From a virus, in IMG/VR virus record IMGVR_UViG_3300027467_000261, positions 1 to 26,102 of that record: a DNA stretch of 26,102 bases, one strand, 5' to 3'. A program made the position numbers and the translations under genes. Below the pieces are notes generated by a model. That model made no database searches and had not been told where the DNA came from. It saw only the letters and a list, made by a program, of their open reading frames with translations. Position 1 is the stretch's first letter. Each line of letters begins with the position of its first letter. Below, piece by piece: positions 1 to 7,000 of the stretch.

Positions 1-1
1 T

Positions 2-2224
2 CTCACGCCCTACGAAAGCGGCTACCGTGCGGAGCCCACACTCCCCGCCCGCGCACCGCTGCAAGGCGTCTCCGACCTCGCTGCCGGGATCGAGATCACG
101 AAGGCCCCGCCCGTCAAGCTCGACGACGTCGCGCCTGAGTGTGCGTTCATTCGCGATGCGCTGGCTGACGGTGGCGCGGGTTACTCGAACCCGCTGTGGA
201 ACCTGACCACGCTCATCTCCACGTTCACCGAAGGTGGCCGTGACGATGCCCACCGCATGGCGCAGGGACACGAGGGCTACACGCAGGAGAGCACCGACGA
301 GCTCTACGACCGCAAGCTGCAGGACAAGGAACGCAAGAACCTTGGCTGGCCGTCGTGTAACACCATCGCATCGTCGGGGTGCACAGCGTGCAACGTCTGC
401 CCCCATCGCATGGATGGCAAGAGCCCGCTTAACTTCGGTAGTAACCTCGCGCCGAAGAAGCAGCCTATCAAAACATCCAACGATCTCCCTCCTCACTACA
501 CGAGGGACGCAGATGGTTTCATCTTCCAGCTCATCGCTCAGGAGGATGGAAGTTTTGATCGTGTGATGGTGGCTCCCTACCCGATCACTGACGGCTGGCT
601 TCAACGCAATCCGTGGATCTTGAATTTCACGGTGACGATCAACGAAGACATCACGTCCCAGATCAACATTCCCTTCGAGCTCATGCCCACGAAGGAAGGC
701 TTCTTCAAACACATCAGCAATCAAGGAATGAACTTGCAAGAGCAGTACATGCGCAAGTTCAAGGAGTTCATTATGGCTTGGGTAGACAAGCTGCGTCAGG
801 GACGCAATTCGGTTGTGACGTCTAGCCCGTTTGGGTGGACGACAGCCAACGGTTCGCTCGAGGGCTTCTCGTTCGGCGGCACGGTGTTCATGCCGCATGA
901 CGAGCGCCCCGGTGCAAACCCCAACCCCAACATCCAGGTGCAGTACACGCCGACCGGCACGCGCGATCCGTGGATCACGGCAGCCAAGATGATTACCGAC
1001 CAGCGCCGCCCCGGCCTGGACCTCATCATCGCAAGCGCGTTCGCAGCTCCCTTGGTGCGGTTCACCGGACAGCGCGGGTTACTTATCTCGAGTTACTCGC
1101 TCGAGAGCGGCATCGGCAAATCGACGGCGGTGTCTATTGCTCAGGCCGTGTGGGGCAATCCCGTGAAGGGCGTGCAGCAGCTCAACGACACGCAGAACAG
1201 CGTCGTCAACAAGCTCGGCGAGATCAAGAACCTGCCCTTGTACTGGGACGAGCTCAAGACGGAAGAGGACACGCGCAAGTTCGTGAACCTCGCGTTCCAG
1301 CTCTCAAGCGGCAAGGAGAAGTCGCGGCTGACGGCTCAGGCATCGCAGAAGGAAGTCGGCACATGGGAGACCATGATGCTGTGCGCTTCCAACGACAGCC
1401 TCATCGACTTCATCACCCGCGCGACGAAGATGACGACGGCGGGCCTGATGCGCGTGCTCGAGTACACGCTCGCACCGGGCACGACGGGTCAGATCGACAA
1501 GACCGCTGCGGCGCTCATGGTCGCCAAGCTCAACGACAACTACGGCTGCATCGGTCTGGAGTACGCGGAGTTCCTGGGACGCTACCACCCGCAGATCGAC
1601 ATCGAGATGTCGCTGCTCTCCTCGCGCCTCGCTGACCGCTTGCAGACCGACGCAGAAGAGCGCTTCTGGCACGCTGCTGTGGTGTGCCTGGTGCAGGGTG
1701 CCGTCTACGGCAACAAGCTCGGCTTCACCGACATCGACGTCCCCGCACTCGAGGAATTCCTGGTTACTTGCGTGAGTAACATGCGCGCTGAACGCGCCAG
1801 CCAGACCGTCGACATGCGCAAGCAGATCAACGTGTCGAACGTGCTGACCCAGTTCCTCGGCTCGATGCGCGCTCGCCACACGCTCTACACCAACAAGATC
1901 CATGTCGCGAAGGGCAAGCCGCCGACCGGCTCGATCAAGGTGGTGCGCGACAACACCAGCAAGCTCGAAGGCATCTACGTCCAGGTTGGCGTTGACGACG
2001 GCCTGCTGCGCATCAGCTCGTACCAGTTGCGCGAGTGGCTCTCGAAGGCTGGCTACTCCAACCACGTCTTCCTCAAGGCGCTGGAGAAGGAGTTCGGGAT
2101 GCACCAGACGGTCGGTCGTCTTGGTTCGGGAACCGACTTTGCAACCGGCAGCGAGTACGTCTTGCAGATCCATGTGGTGGGAACCCCGCTCGCAGAAATT
2201 GCTGCGCAGGAGGAAGCTGCGTGA
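2..2224 (+). CDS. Phage primase-helicase, 5'-truncated (AEP-primase-type zinc region + DUF927-like P-loop ATPase)
   Basis: The reading frame is open from the left edge, so the N-terminus, probably including the primase active site, is missing; 740 residues remain. A cysteine cluster at about 356-405 (C-x7-C-x2-C-x2-C, followed by a GKSPL-type motif) resembles the zinc-binding C-terminal part of phage archaeo-eukaryotic-type primases. Downstream is a P-loop module: Walker A ESGIGKST (1103-1126), Walker B LYWDEL (about 1237-1254) and an Asn-containing sensor-like segment CASND (about 1382). The motif order and the VWG following Walker A resemble DUF927-type helicase domains. The inferred role is priming and unwinding at the phage replication fork. 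It heads the visible + operon and is coupled to the next gene by a GTGA overlap. Three copies of the window-wide GTTACT palindrome (429, 1078, 1763) lie inside it. The assignment rests on motifs only; confidence in 'replicative ATPase' is higher than in the primase half. Confidence 0.82.
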   Translation, partial: LTPYESGYRAEPTLPARAPLQGVSDLAAGIEITKAPPVKLDDVAPECAFIRDALADGGAGYSNPLWNLTTLISTFTEGGRDDAHRMAQGHEGYTQESTDELYDRKLQDKERKNLGWPSCNTIASSGCTACNVCPHRMDGKSPLNFGSNLAPKKQPIKTSNDLPPHYTRDADGFIFQLIAQEDGSFDRVMVAPYPITDGWLQRNPWILNFTVTINEDITSQINIPFELMPTKEGFFKHISNQGMNLQEQYMRKFKEFIMAWVDKLRQGRNSVVTSSPFGWTTANGSLEGFSFGGTVFMPHDERPGANPNPNIQVQYTPTGTRDPWITAAKMITDQRRPGLDLIIASAFAAPLVRFTGQRGLLISSYSLESGIGKSTAVSIAQAVWGNPVKGVQQLNDTQNSVVNKLGEIKNLPLYWDELKTEEDTRKFVNLAFQLSSGKEKSRLTAQASQKEVGTWETMMLCASNDSLIDFITRATKMTTAGLMRVLEYTLAPGTTGQIDKTAAALMVAKLNDNYGCIGLEYAEFLGRYHPQIDIEMSLLSSRLADRLQTDAEERFWHAAVVCLVQGAVYGNKLGFTDIDVPALEEFLVTCVSNMRAERASQTVDMRKQINVSNVLTQFLGSMRARHTLYTNKIHVAKGKPPTGSIKVVRDNTSKLEGIYVQVGVDDGLLRISSYQLREWLSKAGYSNHVFLKALEKEFGMHQTVGRLGSGTDFATGSEYVLQIHVVGTPLAEIAAQEEAA
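429..445. repeat. GTTACT palindrome copy, one mismatch
   Basis: TTAACTTCGGTAGTAAC matches GTWACT-N5-AGTWAC except for the first base. It lies inside the primase-helicase gene. Confidence 0.5.
1078..1096. repeat. GTTACT palindrome copy, relaxed spacing
   Basis: GTTACTTATCTCGAGTTAC has both arms (AGTTAC as right arm) but a 7-base spacer instead of 5-6. It lies inside the primase-helicase gene, just before Walker A. Confidence 0.4.
1763..1780. repeat. GTTACT palindrome copy, exact
   Basis: GTTACTTGCGTGAGTAAC: perfect 6-base arms, 6-base spacer. It is read as L-V-T-C-V-S-N in the primase-helicase. Confidence 0.8.
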
Positions 2225-2427
2225 TCGCAGCTTACGGTGGCAAACGGATCGAAGACATGACCCGCGACGATCTCATCAAAGCGCTCGATGAAATGAGCGA
2301 GCGCTACATGATGTTGCTTCGTACCCGCATGGTTACTTCCGAAGTACCCGTCTTCCACCCCGACATGGACGAGTGGAATGACCGATTAGCTGAGTGGTTC
2401 AATGTCCCTAACACAACTCAACCCTAG
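2221..2427 (+). CDS. Small phage protein of unknown function (68 aa)
   Basis: I choose the GTG at 2221, which overlaps the primase-helicase stop (GTGA) and has a strong AGGAGG at 2208-2213 seven bases upstream. A frame extending further upstream would run inside the helicase gene and has no comparable ribosome site. The protein begins VIAAYGGKRIEDMTRDDL and is acidic, largely helical in composition, with no recognisable domain. Its middle codons (M-V-T-S-E-V-P) are written over a near-perfect copy of the GTTACT palindrome (2332-2348). Its end overlaps the next gene by 26 bases. Position suggests an early or replication-linked accessory protein; no function is assigned. Confidence 0.7.
   Translation: MIAAYGGKRIEDMTRDDLIKALDEMSERYMMLLRTRMVTSEVPVFHPDMDEWNDRLAEWFNVPNTTQP
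2332..2348. repeat. GTTACT palindrome copy, one mismatch
   Basis: GTTACTTCCGAAGTACC: left arm perfect, one mismatch in the right arm, 5-base spacer. It lies within the 68-aa gene. Confidence 0.6.
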
Positions 2428-2623
2428 TATCCCTCTCTACATTCCAGAACGAAATGCCGGTGGCGAGGCTATTGCTGTCATTGATTACGGCGTCGAACAC
2501 GATCTCATGTGGGTCGTCATCATGGACGACACCGCTGAAGTCTGGGCCGTGCCGAACGGCAAGGTGAGAGGCTTTAAGAATTGGTCTGTTGGTCGAACGC
2601 TGGAGGGAAAGAATGGCCAATGA
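2402..2623 (+). CDS. Conserved small phage protein (73 aa), function unknown
   Basis: The protein has a clear beta-rich pattern: AIAVIDYGVEHDLMWVVIMD, then an EVWAVPNGKVRG segment. This resembles small proteins I recall beside replication genes of GC-rich podophages (VIDYG.EH...WVV and PN..VR motifs). The ATG at 2402 lies inside the end of the preceding gene (26-base overlap) and lacks a strong Shine-Dalgarno, so translation is probably coupled. Its 3' end overlaps the next start by 11 bases. No domain name can be assigned. Confidence 0.72.
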   Translation: MSLTQLNPSIPLYIPERNAGGEAIAVIDYGVEHDLMWVVIMDDTAEVWAVPNGKVRGFKNWSVGRTLEGKNGQ

Positions 2624-2813
2624 TTTGTTCGACTGGGTCGACGATCTCGACCCCGATACCCGCAAGCTGCAGGATCGGATCAAGTGGCTCGAGATGACCA
2701 AGAAGCGCTACGAGGATGCGCTCAACCAGATCATCTACGACAAGGAGGTCAATACGCTCGTGCGGGCTGTCGTCCGTGCCAAGCAGGCGCTGGGAGTGGC
2801 GAACGATGACTGA
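2613..2813 (+). CDS. Small helical protein (66 aa), function unknown
   Basis: The start is the ATG at 2613, preceded by GGAGGG at 2602-2607; an ATG at 2589 in the same frame has poorer spacing and would lengthen the overlap with the previous gene. The protein begins MANDLFDWVDDLDPDTRK and continues as a charged, probably coiled-coil helix (KWLEMTKKRYEDALNQIIYD, then AVVRAKQALG). It overlaps the next gene by eight bases (ATGACTGA). Nothing identifies a function; size and context are typical of phage early accessory proteins. Confidence 0.68.
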   Translation: MANDLFDWVDDLDPDTRKLQDRIKWLEMTKKRYEDALNQIIYDKEVNTLVRAVVRAKQALGVANDD

Positions 2814-3003
2814 CTGGAGGCGCAGGAAACAGCTCCGCGAGGAGCGTCTCGCAAGGCCGGTGGTGTTGGAAGAGTTCGAGGTCTCGACGAAGTTCGAGAC
2901 CACCTTCAACGGCAGGATCGTGCCTATGAGTGTCCGCAAGCTGCACTGGCTCGACCGGGCCGATCAAACCATCAAACGATTGGACGCCAAAACCCGAGCA
3001 TGA
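2806..3003 (+). CDS. Small basic protein (65 aa), function unknown
   Basis: The ATG at 2806 overlaps the preceding stop (ATGACTGA) and has GGGAG at 2792-2796 as a plausible ribosome site. The protein begins MTDWRRRKQLREERLAR, an Arg-rich amphipathic stretch, followed by a short beta-like segment (STKFETTFNGRIVPMSV) and a basic C-terminus. The high Arg/Lys content would allow nucleic acid contact, but no known fold is recognisable. It ends the first tightly overlapping block; an 85-base gap follows. Confidence 0.6.
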   Translation: MTDWRRRKQLREERLARPVVLEEFEVSTKFETTFNGRIVPMSVRKLHWLDRADQTIKRLDAKTRA

Positions 3004-3088
3004 TCCAACCAAACACGCCTGAAAAAATCCAATAGACTAGGGCGTAACCGTTGATAACACTGGCCTTCCCACCACCAGGGAGAGACGA

Positions 3089-3337
3089 GTGAGACTATCG
3101 GATAAGGTTCTGGCAGCCACCAAGAAGGCTGGGATCATCACCTACTTCGCCGACCGCCGTGTCACCAAGCACTGGAACTCTGAGAGGGATCAGGATGAGC
3201 CGGTGCGATACGGTGGCTGGTACTGGCACAGGCAGGTAAAGCGCAGGATTGTCTCGACCGACGAGGAGGGACCGTTCCGCAGCCAGAGTGCTGCACTGCG
3301 GGATGCCTATGTAAAGTTACAGCTTAGTATCAGGTAG
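3089..3337 (+). CDS. Conserved small phage protein (82 aa), function unknown
   Basis: GTG start at 3089 with AGGGAGAG at 3077-3084. The protein is rich in aromatic and basic residues (YGGWYWHRQVKRR) and ends with a segment like FRSQSAALRDAYVKLQL, a pattern I recall from small phage proteins without assigned roles. The alternating aromatic-basic central region suggests a compact beta domain, perhaps binding nucleic acid, but this is inference. It is separated from neighbours by an 85-base gap upstream and a 59-base gap downstream; the latter carries a perfect inverted repeat. Confidence 0.68.
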   Translation: MRLSDKVLAATKKAGIITYFADRRVTKHWNSERDQDEPVRYGGWYWHRQVKRRIVSTDEEGPFRSQSAALRDAYVKLQLSIR

Positions 3338-3352
3338 TGGGGGTCTTTCTTC

Positions 3353-3384
3353 TGTAACCCGGCAAGTATAGCGTCCGGGTTACA
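3353..3384 (+). promoter_or_regulatory. Perfect 10-bp inverted repeat touching a ribosome-binding site
   Basis: TGTAACCCGG (3353-3362) and CCGGGTTACA (3375-3384) are exact reverse complements separated by 12 bases. The last base of the right arm is the first base of the AGGAGG (3384-3389) that serves the gene starting at 3397. As RNA it would form a 10-bp stem next to the ribosome site; as DNA it could be an operator. No T-run follows, so it is not a classical terminator. Confidence 0.55.
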
Positions 3385-3396
3385 GGAGGCCCACCC

Positions 3397-3627
3397 ATGT
3401 CAAACGTAGTCAAGTTTCCCGGTGAGACGCTGTTAGATCTCAATCCTGATGACATCCTCGAGGAAGCCAAGGGCAAGCTCGATAAGGTTATGGTCATCGG
3501 ATACGCAGAAGATGGGTCTGAGTATTTCGACAGCTCTTTCGCTGACGGCATGGTCGCCGTATGGCTTCTTGAGCGCATTAAATCCATGATGATTAACATC
3601 GTCGATGACGATGAGGACGACGATTAA
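3397..3627 (+). CDS. Conserved small phage protein (76 aa), function unknown
   Basis: ATG at 3397 with AGGAGG seven bases upstream. The protein reads as a well-conserved phage type: a leading FPGETLLDLNPDDILEEAKG segment, a beta strand with IGYAEDGSEYF, a helix ending in VWLLERIK, and an acidic tail (five of the last six residues plus earlier Asp/Glu). Similar small proteins occur near early regions of phages, but I know of no assigned activity. A 10-bp hairpin ends at its ribosome site, suggesting translational or operator control. The stop (3625-3627) is directly followed by the next ATG. Confidence 0.75.
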   Translation: MSNVVKFPGETLLDLNPDDILEEAKGKLDKVMVIGYAEDGSEYFDSSFADGMVAVWLLERIKSMMINIVDDDEDDD

Positions 3628-3858
3628 ATGGCCCGACCACGCAACCCATTCATTAACAAAACTTACAACATCATCCTGTCGGAAGAGCTCTACGACTGGG
3701 TACAAAAGACAGCGCGCCAGAGCGGGAAGTCTGGCGCGGCTTATATCCGTGAGATCCTGATGAAGGAGAAGCGGATCGACGACCGCCTGCGGGATGTGAT
3801 GGAGGCGTTAGACGCCATCGCGCCAGCCACGGTTCCGCCCCTTGGGGATCGCTCGTAG
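3628..3858 (+). CDS. Ribbon-helix-helix (Arc/CopG-like) DNA-binding protein
   Basis: A 76-residue protein whose residues 12-47 fit the RHH pattern: a short strand (TYNIIL, 12-17), helix 1 (SEELYDWVQKTARQ), a GKS turn, and helix 2 (GAAYIREILMKE). RHH proteins bind DNA as dimers through the paired strands and usually recognise inverted or direct repeats, often as autorepressors. The gene starts at the base after the preceding stop (TAAATG) and ends the + operon. Its stop TAG (3856-3858) directly abuts a copy of the window-wide GTTACT palindrome (3859). It overlaps the convergent HNH gene by 51 bases, and its middle carries a likely terminator for the opposite strand. The fold call is fairly sure; targets are not known. 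Confidence 0.78.
   Translation: MARPRNPFINKTYNIILSEELYDWVQKTARQSGKSGAAYIREILMKEKRIDDRLRDVMEALDAIAPATVPPLGDRS
3702..3738 (-). terminator. Likely rho-independent terminator of the leftward late operon
   Basis: On the - strand CGCGCCAGA, an 8-base loop and TCTGGCGCG form a perfect 9-bp GC-rich stem (3713-3738), followed by CTGTCTTTTG. It lies about 70 bases beyond the stop of the final - gene (HNH, 3808). On the + strand the same hairpin is inside the RHH coding sequence and is not followed by T residues, so its polarity fits the leftward transcript. Confidence 0.5.
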
Positions 3859-4074
3859 GTTACTCCGAGAGTTACCTCCGCCACTGCGTAGTGGCGTCTT
3901 GTGATCCACGTCCTTCCCATCCCCCTTCTTCACCACACCCTCTTTCATGAGCATGGCGCGGGCCTGGTTGTTCTTGACGCGCTTCTGCAAGTTCTCAGGG
4001 CGGGCGTTGTAGCCCTTCACCTGCTTGCGGACTTGCTCAGGCGTGCGATGGGAGATCGGATCGCGTTTGCTCAT
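3808..4074 (-). CDS. HNH-family endonuclease (88 aa)
   Basis: The C-terminal half carries an HNH signature: DVDHKTPLRSGGGNSRSNLR at residues 55-74, with D57-H58 as the first element, N72 in the middle, and N81 where a His is more usual, so an HNN variant. The N-terminal half is basic (MSKRDPISHRTPEQVRKQV). Small HNH proteins of this type in phages act as homing or packaging-associated nucleases; which applies here is not shown. ATG at 4074 with GAGG five bases upstream, three bases after the stop of the giant polyvalent gene, so it is translated last in the late operon. Its last 51 bases are antisense to the RHH gene. The GTTACT palindrome at 3859 lies within its coding sequence. Confidence 0.75.
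   Translation of the reverse strand: MSKRDPISHRTPEQVRKQVKGYNARPENLQKRVKNNQARAMLMKEGVVKKGDGKDVDHKTPLRSGGGNSRSNLRAIPKGRNRGWRDGV
3859..3875. repeat. GTTACT palindrome copy at the operon junction
   Basis: GTTACTCCGAGAGTTAC fits GTWACT-N5-AGTWAC exactly. It starts at the base after the RHH gene stop and lies within the convergent HNH gene. Confidence 0.7.
3879..3900 (+). terminator. Possible weak terminator of the rightward operon
   Basis: CGCCACT (3879-3885), loop GCGT, AGTGGCG (3890-3896), then TCTT. This gives a 7-bp GC-rich stem with a tetraloop, beginning 20 bases after the stop of the last + gene. The T-tract is short, so it may be weak, or it may be a by-product of the HNH coding sequence on the other strand. 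Confidence 0.35.
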
Positions 4075-4076
4075 TG

Positions 4077-7000
4077 TTACCTCGCAAAGTTGTAGGGGGC
4101 GGCAGCGCGCTCGCTGGCCTGGCGCTCGGCCTCGTTACGGAACCGGGCTCCGCCTGACACCATCCCAGCAGCCTTGTCCTTCTGGAACTTTTTGGCGAAG
4201 GCGCGGAACTGCGCGGGCGTCTGACGCTCTTCCTCGGGCAGCGTGGCGTTGAGCTGCTTGAGACGGTTGAGGACACGCACGCGCTCGCCTTCGTTCTTGG
4301 CTTCGGCGAACTGGTTCTTCAGTTTGCTCATCGAGCCGGTGACTTCACGACGACGCTCCGTCTCGGCAATCTGCGCACCCTTGGCAGCGCTACGCTCGGC
4401 CTGATCCGCCGTGCGGAAGCCCAGTGCGTTGATCGCCGCAGTGCCGATGCCAATCGGATCTTCCGTCTGACGACCAGACTTAGCGCTCGTCGAGCCTTCC
4501 ATCGCTTTGCGTGCGGCCTTCGCCGTGTCAGCGATGAACTTCGGCAGCGGCAGGAGCTCGGCGGCTTTCGCAGCCTGGCTTGCGTCTCCGTCCTTGATCG
4601 CGTCAGCGAAGCCGCGCGCGGCCTTGAACTGGTCGACGACCAGCGAGCCCGGCGCACCAGCGAACACGTTGAAGAGGTACGCGCCGACGTTCGTCTCGTC
4701 GTACTTCTTCGGCTCGCCGAATGTGAGCAAGCTGTCTGCGCCCAAGCGGGTCGACAGGTCGAGGCCAATGGCGCGGGGGATGATACCCTTGGTGATGAGC
4801 TCGCCTGCGGTCTTGCTTCCAAACAGGTTGGCTGCAGCCTCGCGAACTTCACGTTCGAAGTCGTCGTAACCACCGCCCAGACCCAGCGCACTTGCCGCCA
4901 TCACACCAATCTTGATGACCTCCATGCCGGGGACACCAAGCGCACCGGCAGCCAGGATCTGCACCGACACGAGGTGGGCGAGCTGCTTGCGGGCAACGGC
5001 GCGTTCTTGGGGAGAGGCGTCCTTGAACGCACGGTAGAGCATGTCGCCGAACAGGGCGTAGTACATCTGCCCGTACTTCTTGAACTGCAGCGAGATGCGC
5101 CAGATCGGATGGTTGAAGATCGCCGGAGCGTTACTCGCCGAGTAATCGCCCTGCGTGTTGGCCACCGCGTCGAACGCCATCTGCATCGCCTTCTCGGGCG
5201 AGGCTTTGCTCTCGATAGCCAAGCGATACGCGGCAATCGCCGTGACCGCGCGGTTGACCTGTTCGACGGCAGCGGGGAGCTGACGGGCGATGCGGTCGAC
5301 TTTCGAGAGGCCCATGGCCCACTTGCCACGGCCCTTGGTCACCACCTCGGCCACTTCCATCCCGGCGTTCTTGTCGATCATGCCGCGCTCGGAGAGCTCG
5401 TTGAGCAGGGCGGTCAGCGCCTGGCCGTCCGGCTGACTGCTGACGTTCTTCATGATCGAGCCCAGCACGTCGGTGCTGTCGATAGCCGCCTTGGCGAACT
5501 GCGTGATCGCCTGCTTGGTGTTGCGGAAGCCACCACCGATGGCGGCACCGGCACCAATCGAACGATACGCCTGAGAGATCGCACCGCCTGCCTGACCGAC
5601 ACCATAACGGCCCGACAGGTAGGGCAGCGTCATCATGGTGGGCTGCATCACCTGAAGGAACGAGTAGGCAGGCGAGGCCAGCTTGTCGATGTAGGACATC
5701 GTCATGATGTCGCGGATGATCGGCGAGGTCTCCTGCTCGGTGACCACGTTGCCGTCAACGCGGGCGCGCAGGTGCTGCACGATCTGGTCCATCGCCTGAT
5801 GGTCCTTCGTGTAGCGGGCGGCGTCCGTCAGCTTCTGCATCTCGGTGAACGCTTCGCGCACCAGCGGCATGTAGCGCAGCTTGCCCAGGTAACGGGTCGA
5901 CGCCTCGGCATAGACGAGGGTGTTACGGGCGAGATCGCTCGATGCGCCGATGAACCCGCGACGCGGGAGCGCACGCTTCTGCACGCGGTTGCCAGCCATC
6001 TGCCGGACTGCCGCCTGCTTCAGCGCCGTGAGCATCATCTCCTTCTGACCTTGGGAGATGCCCTCACGAGCGCTGATGGATTTGGCGATGGCGGCAAGGG
6101 CGGAGTTAGAGAGCTCCCCGCCAAACGTGCCGTCATCGCGCTTGAGGAGGGGAGCCTCGCTGATCTGGGCATACTTGCCCTTCTCGCTTTGGATGAAGCT
6201 CTCGGCCTCCGCCTGGGTGTCGAAGATGTGCAGCCCGTCGAGCTGCACCTTGACCCGGAATTTGTAATCGCTGCTGTCCGACGAGACCTCGCGTGCGGTC
6301 GGGCCAGACAGGATGAGCGGCACGCCGTCTTCCTTGGTGAAGCCAGCGCCCTTGGTCTCACGCTTCGCGAAGGCTTCCGCCATCTTGAGCGCGTCCTTCT
6401 CGGTCTTGCCGGTGAACTCAATCACACCGGGCTCGACCTCGACGCCGCCCATCAGATCGCCAATCGTGTCGCGCGTCTGAACGACGAACTCGCCATGCCG
6501 CATGAGCGGGAAGTAGTCTCCCTGGATGAGGCGCAGGGCGCGTGCATCCTTGAGCGCGTTGAAGATCGTCGAGTTGTTGATGAGCTCCTTGGCTGCATCG
6601 TCGAGCGTACCCTCCATCACCTTCTTGGTGATCGAGGCGCGGTCGGCGCTGGACAGGTCCATGTCATGCTCGGCGAGGATGTTGTCGACGAGCTGGCGCG
6701 TGATCTCGTTCTGCGTGTCGCGGTAGTAGGCGACCATGTCCTCGTAGAGCTGACGTGCGCCGGGGCTGGCGTTCTCAACCTGGGCGAAGCGGCGCTGTAA
6801 CTCTGGGAGTAACGCACGCGCCTGCCAGCTATCACGACGGTTGTCGCCCCAGTGCTCGTTCGGCCCGAAGAGGTTCGCGTTGAGCATCGTGACCGAGTTG
6901 GCGATGTCGGCGAACTCGTTGGCTGCCTCGCGGTTGTTCGCCGCGAAGTCCATGAAGCGCTGGGCCAGCTTCTCACCGCGCTCGCGCTTGTCGTCGGCGA

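Noticed and set aside
178-190. GGGTT-N5-AACCC near the left edge containing GTTACT
   Set aside because: Only one arm of the dispersed palindrome is present; the 5-base GC-rich symmetry is expected by chance.
1304-2173. 289-codon open frame on the - strand under the primase-helicase gene
   Set aside because: Antisense shadow; the + strand frame carries Walker A and B motifs and continues across the window edge.
3021-3060. Possible promoter in the 85-base gap before 3089 (A-rich run, AATAGACTAGGGCG, TTGATA)
   Set aside because: No matched -35/-10 pair with proper spacing, and the faint likeness to a T7-type promoter is not repeated elsewhere in the window.
4974-6800. 608-codon open frame on the + strand
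   Set aside because: Same reason: composition rich in His, Arg, Leu and Val without domain patterns, fully inside the polyvalent gene.
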